DNA of 64,000 nt from the NCBI GenBank assembly GCA_018398805.1, contig JAGFBZ010002260.1, positions 1,426,001 to 1,490,000 on the forward strand, given 5' to 3'. Shown in pieces: positions 12,263 through 23,392 of the stretch. The notes below the pieces were generated by a model. It worked only from the letters and a program-made list of their open reading frames with translations, ran no database searches and had not been told where the DNA came from. The stretch comes from Hirundichthys speculiger (Eukaryota > Chordata > Actinopteri > Beloniformes > Exocoetidae). How positions within the stretch are numbered: position 1 is the stretch's first letter; every line of letters starts with the position of its first letter. The position numbers and the translations under genes were made by a program.

Positions 12263-14750
12263 GCCAGTGCTGAGAGAAAAGTGGTGGGGAAAGTTCTGTG
12301 AAAGTTAAACAGCCTCAACAGCCGGGGTGCAGTGGCATTAATCTTTTCAAACAAGGAGAAACTCCTCTATCATAATCACAGACACAGACTTCAGGATCAT
12401 CATGTTGCATTAAGTCTGTTTTTTGGCTGCTGTCAGACTAAAAGTTCCAAACATTTTCAGTAATACCAAATAAGTTTGGGAGCAATGGGAGAAAAAAAAG
12501 AGAACTAGCTTTTTATTACTTTTAAAGCTGATGCTGTCCATTGATTTAATGTTTCATCTGACGGGGACAAACGGACTACTTTTAATCGTATGGAGCACAT
12601 CCACATTTACACACGAAGCAACATCAGCATCTGGAGGTGGGTTTCCATTCAATGCAAAAATCAGGATTTGATATTTTACAGCTGAGGAAAATATGTGGCT
12701 GTTTAGCTGCTAAGTGCTCCAGTTCCCCAGCTTGTTGCCAACTGTGTCTATTTGCAGTTTGATGCTGAGCAGGTAGTGGGGCAAAGCTCAGAAAAGCCGA
12801 GGGGGGAAAAAAAACAGATGCAGAGATATTTCTCTGAGTTTGGCAATATAAAAAAAAAAAAGAAAGATACCTCCCACTGTACGCTTTACAGCTGTTTTAT
12901 CGATTCGCAAGATGCAAAAGTTTCACTCAGGAGGGTATTCCTTCAAACTTTTGATGAATTATGATGCTTTGAACAACTCCCTTATATCTTTGTAATGTAT
13001 CACTGTAGTTCAATAATTTAAGTGAGATTTCATCTAAAATCTTTAAAAGTTCAGGTTCAGTCCCATCATTCTGATGAAACTGACAGATCCGGCTATTTCA
13101 ATAAACTATAGAGAACTAAGATGAAGCACGGACTACATAATTGCATCATGGACAACTTCAGGCTGCTGTCACACACTGGGAGTTATTAGCTGCCTCTGAT
13201 CTGAGCTTACAGCTAAACCTCCCTGTCAGCTCACACAGCTAATCACACCTGAGGGCCGCCGACCCCACAGGACCCCGAGAATCAAAGGAAAACATGTAGC
13301 TCCGAGCATTAATGGTACCATCCTCCTCCTACTGCTGCTAACACTGTTTTTCTTTCACTCCCTGCACCCTCCCACAATCTCCATCATACTCTCTTTTTTT
13401 TTCTGCAGATGAAGGAAACATTGCAGCAGAGAGAGAGGGGGGAAAAAAAGAGCGAGAGAGGAAAGTTGGGGGTGTAATACAGGGAGGACTTGTTCAGCAA
13501 CACCCTGTGACTCGTCTGGTTCAAACAACTATCTCCCAGGAGGCAGTGAAAGAGGAGGAGGAGATTGTAGTTTGATAAATGTATGTGTCTTTTAATTAGT
13601 GATGAATGCTGATAAAAACTGAATCAGAAAAGCTCCAACAGGCAGATTAGAGGACTGCTTGCAGCTTTTGTGCGTTCATTCATTTCCTGCAAAAGCAGAA
13701 TCTAGGAAAGTCCCACCTCTACCAAAATCTCAGGCTGCTTCTATACGTCGGCCTTGCTGGCGCCTCTAGTGGTCGCCGAGACTACTGCACCCTCCCCACT
13801 GAATATCAAAAATTTACCAGATAAATTAGTCTTTTTTTTTTTTTGACAAGTGACAAATTGCAAAAGCCATATCTCTGTACAAATAACAATTATAGATTTT
13901 ACAGGGTTTAAATCAAAGAAAACCAACAAACTGAGGCTCAGCTAGAGATGCTGGGTTTGAAGACTTTTTCAACATTGTCTGAAAACCGAAGGATGTCGTC
14001 TGTCTCTGTCCAAATATAATTCACCAAGATTACCAGTACCAGAAAATAACAACAGCAAAGCAATCTCTCTCTTTAAAAAAAAAAATAAAATCATAGATTG
14101 CAACTTCTATTTGGAGTCCAACCCGTCATCCGAGCGCCAGGTTATTTTTTCATCTCAAACATCAAAACCGTTTCTTAAACACTTTGTGGATCATTGCGTC
14201 ATACACTTAAAAACTATAAACAGTGTCTCCATCGCTACAGTCACTTCCCTCTTCAAGATGTCTAACTGATCATTACCGACTCAAGTAAAATAAATCATTA
14301 CTGTTGTGCCAGAGAAGGGAGTGAGTCACAGACACCGGATTTAAACTCGGTGAGACACAGAGATTAACCAGGCACTGATGGACCCAAAAAGGATTATATG
14401 AGCTGGTTTCCTACATATGTGGGCTTCAGACTAAGCTTTGCGGTCTGAGAATATTTATTCAGACACAGGACTGGTATCTTCTAACCTGTGACATCCCTCT
14501 TTATACATCTGCTGCATGTTTGGCCGGTTCTGCCGTTTACCTTTCCAGAAGCCAATGAGCCAAGCAGGGAAGAACTACTAAATCAGGGAAATGTCCCCAT
14601 CCTGAGTCATTTGTATTTCATCAGCCTCATCACTAACCTCTTTCGCCCTCAAAGGACTTGAACTGCATATTTGGATGTGCAGTTTTTTTTTATTTTTTAA
14701 ACTTTTCCAACATTCTTCCTACCGACCTTCCTGAATAATAAAAAGATCTA

Positions 14751-15360
14751 CCGTATTGGCCCGAATATAGGACAACTTTGATTATAAAACGACCCCTATT
14801 TTTCAAATATCATTTTGGGAAAATAAAAATATGATGAGGACAATAAGGTTATTCATAAAACAACTTTTTATTGTACAATTACTACAGGGAAAAAAAAAAA
14901 ATCCCACACAGGGATAACACTCTGCCGTATTCTCAAACATTTTAATGATTTCATCTTTTTTAGGAAGTATGGTACCATACTTGAGGTGTCAGGTTTCCAT
15001 GTTATTTAAGATCAAGGTTTAGTACTTTTTAATAAACTTCATTCCCTTAAAATCTGAGACTATGACTATGAGTAGTTCAATAACTGCAGTAATGATGTCA
15101 ATAACTGCATAACCATCAAAGTCGAGTTAAATTCAATTTCAAGAAAAATATTAACAATTCAGTCTTAAAAAAAATTCCCTTTGTTCAACATGGTCGCGTG
15201 ATTCCTCCATTTTCCATCAGATCTGCTCAACACATTCACTATGACGCTCCATTCTAACTGGTTACTTCAGTGCGGCTCCATCTAGTGGCGCAGATTTGTA
15301 ATTACAATAGAAAAGTCTCGACCTGAATTATAAGACGACTGACCATTTTTGAGAATATGA
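14751..15360. mobile_element. DNA-transposon-like repeat, 'ATTGGCCCGAATATA' family, right end unclear
   Basis: The left end ACCGTATTGGCCCGAATATA followed by repeated ATTATAAAACGACC-type motifs is a recognisable animal repeat family. Near the right side, AATTATAAGACGACTGACC is an inverted version of the same motif. The expected full inverted terminus (TATTCGGGCCAATACGG) is not present, so the right end is probably truncated just before the next element at 15377. It carries no coding region. Its internal part at about 15175-15325 matches, inverted, the core of the hAT-type element at 2773-3884. Superfamily assignment is uncertain. Confidence 0.6.
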
Positions 15361-15376
15361 TTTCTAGAATGAATTA

Positions 15377-16077
15377 CAGTGATCCCTTGCCACATCGCGG
15401 TTTATGTTCCGCGGTTTTAGTTATTCACGGATTTTTTCAGAAATATATAATTTTTTAGAAAAAATTTAAAAATCGCGGAAACATTAACAGGATGTTGTGC
15501 GCGTTCTCTCACAGTGAAGAAATGCTGTGAGCCAGCCTGGCCCCTTTAAGAAGGTAGCCTTATGGGTAATGATGTGGCCTTATGGGTAATGAGTGTGTGT
15601 GTCGTGGGACGGCAGAAGAAAACGGGGTTAGATGAAAAGTGTAGTGAGCATCAACAGCAGCCAAGCGTGTATAGATTTACATTCTCTGTTAACGGACGGG
15701 AGCCAAACAATACAACCTGTGTAATATTACAAGTTCCTGCAGTGCCAGAATAAAGTGCTCGTTCCATGCAGAGAAAACTGGACTTTTTGTTTTGTTGCTG
15801 TTAGCGTGTTAGCCGCTAATTACGAGCCAAAAATAGTACAATACCAGCAGTTTGTTTACTACGGTTCAGAGACCAGAGGCTGTGAAGGTAACAGAAAGAC
15901 CACAGTTGAGCTTTTGTCTTGTTTTGCTGCAGGGTACCTTGCTACTTTTGAGGGTTTTTTTAAACATATTTTTAAACACATTATTGAGGCTCAGGGGGCT
16001 CCAGCTCCAGTTCGTGGATTTTGAGTTATGCGGGGGGACGCCGGTCCCCATTAACAGCAAAAAATAAAGGATCACTG
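15377..16077. mobile_element. Mariner/Tigger-like non-autonomous element, 701 bp
   Basis: The terminal inverted repeats are CAGTGATCCCTTGCC at the left and AAAGGATCACTG at the right. They are flanked on each side by TA, the target duplication of Tc1/mariner-class elements. The CAGTGATCCYT start followed by a CGCGG-rich subterminal region is typical of the Tigger/pogo-like group (family knowledge). The interior contains only short overlapping frames, none recognisable as a transposase. It lies directly next to the 14751-15360 repeat. Confidence 0.75.
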
Positions 16078-18094
16078 TATCGTTCTCTATTTCGGGCCTC
16101 CTGTACAGGTATTTAATTGTGTTGAAGTTGAAGTGACCATCAGACACTTTGTTACAAGGAAGTTAAATTATCACCTAAAATGTCAAATAATTTTCTTCAC
16201 TTGACACTTGACTTCAGTGGAATGCTTTTGTTTAAGTCTTTGAAATTTGCCCTTTTAAAATAAGAAGAAATTACAGAGACAGGACAGATGGGCCTGGCAT
16301 GGCCACATACCTTCTATATGTAATTATTTGACCTTCACATTGACGCAACCTGGGCTGTTTTGCCATATGTGCTTTTGTCTCTGAGTCAAAATCCTTGGAT
16401 GTCGTTTTATTCTGCCCATTTTGCTGAGGATGCATCCAGCGGAAACATGGGAAAGTATCCCAGAATGCATTTGGGATTCATTAGCAGCGGTAACGGGGCA
16501 AGAGAAGCTCAGGACCAAAAGTTACAAAACTGAAATAAACCTATTTTCCAATAGCAACAGCGGTAAAATGCTTTCATGCAAGAATAAAATTTGTCTAACT
16601 TTAATTTATCAAGATAAAGCCAATTTGAAAATTTCTGCTGACTGTCCCACACTGCCGTTCCAGCAGCAGAAAGTCTGAAATGTACCCTCGCGTCTTCCAA
16701 AGCATGCTCCCCTGAGTCAAACTTGTCAAGAATTAACTACCAAGTAAGTAAACTCCAAACTGGCATACTTGGAATCGAGAAACCGCCCTGGTCTCAACTT
16801 GGCATGGTTCTCACTTTTTGGCACAGATGTGCAAATTGCCCCTTTACTAAAGACTGAATTCATGTAGTCATTAGAACGTTTGTGCATTTTATAGTTTCAG
16901 GCTACGATCATGGAAAACCCTGGGTCAATGAGGAATAAACAGACAGCAGAAAAAGATATGCCTGCGTAGCCGCTCCCCCACTCCGGGCCTCGACATGGAA
17001 AGAACTTGGTCCCAGCTACGTAAAACTACAATTTTACTGACATGTTAACAGCAATACGGGACTTAGTTGTGGCAATGCTGGACTCAGTTGAAAATTTCTG
17101 CACTCAGGCCAGCCCAGACATCTACGAAATGACGACAAAAGTTAATGCCTTTAAGCTTCCTAAAATATTTTCCCCTCCTCCTCTGGCCATCTGAATCATC
17201 CCTGTGCCTTCTCTTTCCTGTATGCAAATCTGCTTTAATTTACTCCTCTCCTCTGGTCTTAGGCAGCTACTCAGAGCACAAGCTCCCTGGATTGTGAGCT
17301 GAGCCTTCCAGGATGTCAGCTCTCAATTGGCCCGTAGCCATTTCTCAATAATCCAAGCCTGAGGACATATATGAACACACACACACACATACACATAAAT
17401 GTTCTGAACACCAAAGAGAGTGTACTTTAGCCTAGTGTGGAGGGAATAGAAATCAGAGCACAGACTGATGCAAAAGATAACACAGAGGACCTAAAGTTCA
17501 TCTTGTGTTCAGGTTTAACAAAGTGGGTGGCAAGAAATATTTTCCTTAAAATTTACAAGAGAGTGCGTTCTATCCGTAACATATGGACGTCACTGTGCTG
17601 GCTAGCTTGGCATGGAGAAGTTTAAAAAAAAAAGAAAGAAAAATTAAGTGCAAAGCAAACATGGATATTTCAGGCCAGCAGGCTTTCGCACCAGAAGTCT
17701 TTCCAAAAACTTTGAGTCAAGGAGCAGAAGTTTTGATGCTTGAACAGCTGCAACGTGAGGTAAGCAGGCACAGGTCATTACCTGTCATCATTAGCTGACC
17801 TTCTCCTCTTGACGGCTGCCACCTTAACTTTACAGCTAATAAGTCGGGTATGAAACTAACGATGAGCAGCAGTGACAATCAGCACAACACCACCGCAGTT
17901 TCACCGCTGTCAAAGGAGGCCCCTGTCTGTTTAAATGACTCCTGTAATGACTGTAATGACTCGAGAGCCCATGATGGCCCGTGCCCGACTCCCACGTTTT
18001 CCTTTAAATGTTGGCAGAGAAGAAAACACAAGGAGATGTTGATTTATTCAGGTTTCTCACAGTGGAACCTGATGAGTCGAAGCTGTGCCTCAAT

Positions 18095-18531
18095 TAGGGC
18101 TGTAGCGATACAATAATCTCACAATACGATACAATACACGATATTCGGCTCACAATACAATATATATTGATATTTATCTTACAATACATTTATATAATTT
18201 TCTGAAAGATTTTAAAGGGACAAAGTGATTTTGGTGACATCTTGTGAGAGTTCCAAAGACTTTGTTTGAATTTATTGAACTGAAAGCATCAATTACACAT
18301 TATATGGCTGACAGGCAGCTTGCAAATGCTGGACAAAATGAATAAAAGATTTGTTGAGAAAAATAGTTTCATTTATTTAAACAGTGCAAATTGTTGCATG
18401 CAAGCTTTTAAAGGTGGGACACGGGGGTTTGAAAGAAGCTTAGAATATCGATACTCGCGGCTGAAAAATTGATACTCGATATTCTGTAGAATATCGATAT
18501 ATCACAGAATCGATCAAATCGCTCAGCTCTA
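18095..18531. mobile_element. 437-bp hAT-like MITE, copy 2 of 3
   Basis: Same element as 5497-5932 and 49181-49612, with ends TAGGGCTGTAGCGATAC and CAGCTCTA. A perfect 8-bp target duplication, GCCTCAAT, flanks it at 18087-18094 and 18532-18539. It is the copy that defines the element boundaries most clearly. Confidence 0.9.
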
Positions 18532-20807
18532 GCCTCAATGCAGCTGATTCTTCAAAATTTAACATGAAGTTTTCTGAAAATGAGCCAAGGAAGTTCTGAT
18601 GGACATAATGAGCCCAAACATCACCATTAGTGATCTTTATGATATAATTCTTCAAATAAAAGAACTGAAATTCAACATAAATATGAAGCAGAATATATTT
18701 CTCTTGTGAGTTTGCCAAAAGCTGACCATCTTATATGTCAATAAATCACAAAAATATAAATGAGGGATGGCAGAAACACATGTTTGAGGAGCTACAGCGT
18801 CATGCGTGTACATTCACTCTTCAGCACAGTGGATTTAATAAGTGTGAGCCGCTCAGTTTCAGCAGCTATGATTCGCAGAACACTGTAGGGAACGAGGCAG
18901 TAAGCCTCGCCATAATGTCAGTGGGCAGAGAAAGAACAAAAAGAAAAATCATCCAAGCCAAGTTCTTTGATCCTTCGAGAATCAAGTAAGCAGAGAAAGT
19001 TCATAAGAGTTTGATCCAATAACACCCGGGAGACGTCAAAACAAAGGAAAGGAAACTTGCCAGACCCAAACCAAATTCTGACTCAGGCCGCAGCGTTTCT
19101 GCAGCCAGAAAGCACGAGGACGTAACGGTGGAATGCATCTTTGTTACTTCCTTCAAACACTGTGCACTGCTTTTATTTGCTAAACAGGTCGGTGCTGCGG
19201 TTTGGTTTTACTGACTAGGTGACTATTCACAGGTTATCAGTCAGAAACCACAGAGGCAGATGTGTAAAAATCCAACTCATGTCAAGTATCGATGCTTTAG
19301 GGAGACGTCTTAATTACAACAACAGCCTTGAAGGTGGATGAATGTCTCGTTACTGCTTTGAAATCAAACTACTTCGGGGTCACGTCGCACTTTCGGGTGC
19401 AAGTCAGTAACTTTTTTTTAATAAGGCAAGGAGAGGTGCGTTAGATGCCGTACAGATGTCATGCTTGAGTGTGGGTGCGTGCATCGTGGCTGGTGTGCAG
19501 ACCTGTTTGCATCCATTAGTCTACTTGCTCCACATTCCATCTGTAGCCAAGTGTAAACACTCCACGTTCAAATGTGAACCATGTGAGCTTCGGCGGCTCG
19601 GTAGGAAAAAGCCCTTCCTGATTTTATTTTTAGTTGGGCTAGACAACTGTAACACGCTGCTCAAGGGAATATCCAAAGAAGATGGTTTTAACCAGAACCA
19701 GGAATGTAAAAGACTTGATATAAGGTTGGACATGGTTTGGCAACCAAATCTTTATTTTTTCTGGACATGTTTGTGAGGTTTGAGCCAAGCGAACCACTCA
19801 GGTCTGAGCCGTCCGGTTCAGCGCCGGGTGAACAGCGGCCTGAAGCTTTTATGCTCTGAGCCTCTGGATAAACCATCTTTATCATGTCACAGTGAGCCTC
19901 TTTTATCTGCACCTCTTGCTAGCCTGCAAGTTGGCTTGAATAATTTGATTTCATTCACACTAATTTTTAGACATTTGTTTTCCAAAGCTTTTTATTCGGC
20001 AAGTTTGGTCCCTGATCGTCTTCATCCTATTCTTATTTTTTGTGACATGTGATGGCAACAAATGCAGGAATTGTTGGGTGGAAACAATAAAACGTGGCAA
20101 AAAGCAATTAATACTGCCACTTTTATGGCTGCAGACTCCAAATCTGCACACACTTTGTGCAGCATATTTTCCTCTCTCCTGGAGAGAAACGTGCTATAAA
20201 GTATATAAAGTCTTCCCCGCTTTCTAGAAAAAGAAGAAAGGAAGGTTTGGGATTTAAAGGTCCATGTGGAATATTAATTTAGCCACCGAGACCAGGACCA
20301 GTAAAATGGAAAGTTACAGACCAGCATTGTTATAAAGTGAGTTATTTCTCAATGAATATCATTCACAGCACTTCCTTGGGTAGTTCTCTGATTTCAAACA
20401 ATGAAATACTGTAGAACGGTTAAGTTTCCAGACTGCATTAACAGACTTCAAGCACGTCAGGAAAGTTGTTAACTGCCTTATAATCCATTTACTGAACCGT
20501 GTTTTTTATCTTGGGTTCATCAATGGCACTTGCGTTCTCCACTATCGCTGTTGTACACTTGTGAGAGTAGATGGCTCAAGACCTTTTTTTTTTCCTTTCT
20601 TTTTCACCAATTATGAAAATATCAGTTAATTTTACAATTAAAAATAGAAAACAAATGACAGCTGCTTAAATAGCCACAAATCTCTGCAAATTTTGAACAG
20701 GAATCTGTCGAAGGAGATGCTACATCACAAATCACTTCGCTCAACTACTGACTACAGTATGAATCAACTGACAGAGAGAAAAATGAATCGAGGAAAAGGC
20801 TACTTAC

Positions 20808-20841
20808 GTGGGTCTTCCTGGCAGAGGTGTAGGGAGCGGAT
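20808..20841 (-). CDS. ror1: ror1 microexon (34 bp), linker between Ig and cysteine-rich domains
   Basis: On the minus strand a pyrimidine-rich acceptor (TCTTCTTTTCCAG) precedes 34 bases that end at the strong donor GTAAGTAGCC. Joined to exon 3, which ends in one base of a codon (G), it reads (D)[10 protein letters not shown](T). This proline-rich peptide matches the position and style of the ROR1 linker between the immunoglobulin domain and the Frizzled-like domain (human has a PPPTASPG-like segment). It ends with two bases of a codon, so the next exon should begin with one base. The first residue is Asp, where the human protein has Gly. The identification depends on splice signals, phase continuity and the short peptide match. 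The exon is too small to stand alone, but the context makes it convincing. Confidence 0.82.
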
Positions 20842-21021
20842 CTGGAAAAGAAGACAAGAGGATTTTTTTTTTTTTTTTTACTACAGGATAAACAATATTG
20901 CTCCCAGATTTTCCTCTGTGCGATCTGCCAGCTACAAGAGGAATCAGCTGTGGTGAGTGCCGCTGTGAGGAGCCAACTCTCTTGTAGGAAAAGATGAGCA
21001 CAAAGAAGGAAGCTTTCTTAC
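20842..21021 (-). other. ror1: ror1 intron between Ig exon and microexon (180 bp, open in frame)
   Basis: This short intron has donor GTAAGAAAG and an acceptor ending TTTTCCAG with a good polypyrimidine tract. Its length is exactly 60 codons. Read in the exon 3 frame it contains no stop, so an unspliced transcript would stay open into the microexon and stop only at the next donor (TAA inside GTAAGT). A 17-base homopolymer (T on plus, A in sense, 20863-20879) sits near its 3' end. Any length change there not divisible by three would break the retained frame. Confidence 0.8.
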
Positions 21022-21312
21022 CGAATTTGACAAACAGCACCCCCGTTGTGGAAACGGTACCCTGGATGTTGGTGGCCACGCACTGGAAGTAGCCCGTGTC
21101 GGTGGTGTCCAGGTTGCGGATGCGGAGGCGCGAGCCGTAAGGCATGGACCGGTAGGAGACGCGCCGCGGCTCCGGTACCACGGGGGCGTCGTTCTTCAGC
21201 CAGCGCACGACGGGTGGCGGGTTGCCGGACACGCGGCAGAGCAGCTCGGCCGTGTGGCCCAGCGAGGTGGTTATGTTGTTCATGGGAGCTTCGAGACGGA
21301 TGAAGTAGGGGC
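21022..21312 (-). CDS. ror1: ror1 exon 3: immunoglobulin (C2/I-set) domain
   Basis: ROR1 is a single-pass receptor pseudokinase that binds Wnt5a-type ligands at the cell surface; this exon supplies its N-terminal immunoglobulin domain. The 291-bp exon begins after a CTTCCAG acceptor and ends at GTAAGAAAG. It encodes about 96 residues starting (G)PYFIRLEAP. The two disulphide cysteines are in [13 protein letters not shown] and GYFQCVATN, and the core Trp is in [14 protein letters not shown]1 rather than ROR2 is indicated by [21 protein letters not shown] and GVLFVKF, all close to remembered human ROR1, whereas ROR2 has [13 protein letters not shown] and LFVRLG. NNIT is an N-glycosylation sequon. 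The exon starts with two bases and ends with one base of split codons, matching both neighbours. It is more GC-rich than the surrounding intron. No frameshift or stop is present. Confidence 0.95.
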
Positions 21313-21989
21313 CTGGAAGACACAGAAGTCACCGTGAGATGAGAGGAAGGAATATGAGAGAGATAAAGATGCATAAGAAGAGGGGCAGCAAATATGAAAA
21401 ACTGGACAGAACGTATGACACGAGACCAAAAACATAAATCAAACAAGATCTAAAGGTGGAAAAGATCTTCAACAGTTTTTAAGTTTTTGTGGCTGCCACA
21501 GTTGTGACACCTAAGTTTATTTTCATTATAACTGTATAAAGCTAGAAGGTCTGAAGAGGGGAAAAACCAAGCAGTACAGCAGGCTAAAACCTTGATTCCT
21601 TGTCTTCAGTTCAGTCTTCGACAGAATGAACCCATTACCAGAGTTCTCATCATGTGTGCCAACAGGAGACGATTACGAGGAACATCTGCTCAGCTGTGGG
21701 AACCCACTTGTGTCTTACATGGTAAAACTCCCAGAACCCACTGTAATAATTAAGGCTGGACCCAAACAATTGGATTTCCAGGTATTCATTAGTTAGGTGG
21801 GATCTGGTTTTCAATTTCGATTCCCAGAAGTTTGATTTTGCTTCATTTTTTTTTTGTTTGACTTTTTTTTTGAATTGCTCAATACATCTCTCAGCATGTT
21901 ATATTTTTTATTTCACTGTTTAAAAAAAGTGCAAATAATATTATAATATAATCTTTGCCTGGTCACAGGCAAGCTCTCAATGGTGGCTG

Positions 21990-23264
21990 TTAACATCCAT
22001 CCATCCATGAGTCCATCCGTCCATCCACTTTAACTTAACTAAGTCTGGCTCATGGGCGCAGCAGCTTGAGAGAAGAATCCCAGGCCTTTCCCTTCCACCA
22101 CCACCTCCACCTCTTCTTGGGAATACTCTGGGAATACTGAGAGATGTAATCTCTCTGGTGCGTCCCGCGTCAGCCCCAGGGCCTCAGCCCAATTGGTCAT
22201 GACTGGACATGCCCGAAACACCTCCAGGGGCTTCTTAAACGAATGCTCAGACCTCAACTAGCTCCTCTTACTGTGGAGGAACAGGAACTTTACTCCAAGT
22301 CCCTTCCAAATGGCCGAGTGTCTCACTAGAGAGTCTGGTCACCCTGTAGAGTCACCCTGTCACTACCCACAGTTTGAGACCACAGGTGAAGATTCGGACG
22401 AAGATTGACCGGTAAAAAGAGAGGCTTGCCTTTTCCTCTCCTTCTCTATTCACCACAACAGACCGGTACAGAGTCCACACCTCATCAGATGCGGCACTAA
22501 TCCGTCTGTCAATCTCCCATCCCCTTCTTCCATCACTCGTGAAACAAGATCCCGAAATACTTAAACTCCTCCACTTGAGGCAGAACCTCACTCCCGACCC
22601 GGAGAGACATTCCACCCTTTTCCGACTGAGAACCATGGTCTCAGATTTGAAGGTGCTGATACTCATCTGCTGGTGTCTTGGTTGACACGTCTCTGCAACA
22701 TCGTGTGGAAAACCGGGGCAGTACCTCTGGATTGGCAGAAACCGGGGTGGTGGTTCTCCCTTTCTAAGAAGGGAGACCGGAGGATGTGCTCCAATTACAG
22801 AGGAATCACCCTTCTCAGCCTCCCTGGTAAAGTCTACGCAGGGGTGCTGGAGAAGAGAGTCAGATCGATCGTCGAAATCTCAGATCCAGAAGGAACAATA
22901 TGGGTTTCGTCCTGGTCATGGAACCTTGGACCAGATCTGTACCCTCACTAGGGTCTTTGAGGGGGCATGGGAATTTGCCCAACCAGTCCACATGTGTTTT
23001 GTGGATCTGGAGAAGGCATTTGACCTTGTCCCTTGGGGGGTCCTGTGGGGGGTACTCCAGGAGTTTGGGGTACTGGGCCCATTGCTACAGGCTCTCCTGT
23101 ACAAACAAAGTGAGAGTTTAATCTGCATTGCTGGTTGTAAGTCAGATTCGTTCACAGCGAGAGTTGGACTCCGCCAGGCCTGCCCTTTGTCACCGATTCT
23201 GTTCATTATTTTTATGGACAGAATTTCTAGGCGCAGCCAAGGAGCGGAGGGGTTCCAGTTGGAT
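21990..23264. mobile_element. 5'-inverted (twin-primed) non-LTR LINE copy
   Basis: Two halves of one fish LINE ORF lie head to head. On the plus strand 22667-23264 encodes the central reverse transcriptase: NYRGITLLSLPGKVYA, then MCFVDLEKAFD with the first catalytic Asp, then RVGLRQACPLSPILFIIFMD. On the minus strand 22666 down to about 22040 encodes the following part: KSETMVLSRKRVECLS, EIDRRISAAS, SFYRSIFVR, VFRACP and a SQAAAP end, finishing near 21990 in GGATGGA-type repeats that serve as the LINE tail. The segment between the halves, including the FADD catalytic box, is missing at the junction near 22666. Stops and frameshifts show the copy is dead. This arrangement is the known product of twin priming during insertion. 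Two independent insertions are a less likely alternative. Confidence 0.8.
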
Positions 23265-23357
23265 GGTGTTGTACTGCACTGCATCACAAAACACAAAGAA
23301 AACCATTTATGGAGAATTATCTCCAGTACCACACTAAGCTTTCCTCAAGGTGGAATG

Positions 23358-23361
<4 letters not shown>

Positions 23362-23390
<29 letters not shown>
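23362..23390. repeat. Poly-A tract (29 A on plus strand)
   Basis: An uninterrupted run of 29 A about 100 bases beyond the inverted end of the LINE. It could mark a separate poly-A-tailed retroposed fragment in plus orientation. The intervening 97 bases (23265-23361) are not recognised. Confidence 0.9.

Positions 23391-23392
<2 letters not shown>

Larger units (their letters stand above)
1..20807 (-). other. ror1: ror1 intron after the microexon (partial, 3' end outside window)
   Basis: This is intron sequence on the minus strand. It begins at the donor GTAAGTAGCC immediately after the microexon and runs off the low-coordinate edge of the window. I looked for the next expected ror1 exon, which should encode the start of the Frizzled-like cysteine-rich domain (motif like DGFCQPYRG), and did not see it. 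The intron is therefore at least 20.8 kb. Apart from the mobile elements listed separately, it contains AT-rich unique-looking sequence, homopolymer runs (for example T25 at 12238-12262 and G12 at 10348-10359) and short microsatellites. Open frames in it are short, overlap on both strands, and resemble no protein I recognise. Confidence 0.75.

Noticed and set aside
19456..19776. Frame containing VGLDNCNTLLKGIS as a LINE reverse-transcriptase fragment
   Set aside because: The LDxCNxLLxGIS likeness is short and isolated, with no further reverse-transcriptase motifs on either side.
22916..23332. 138-codon minus-strand frame inside the LINE
   Set aside because: It is a shadow frame of the plus-strand reverse-transcriptase fragment.
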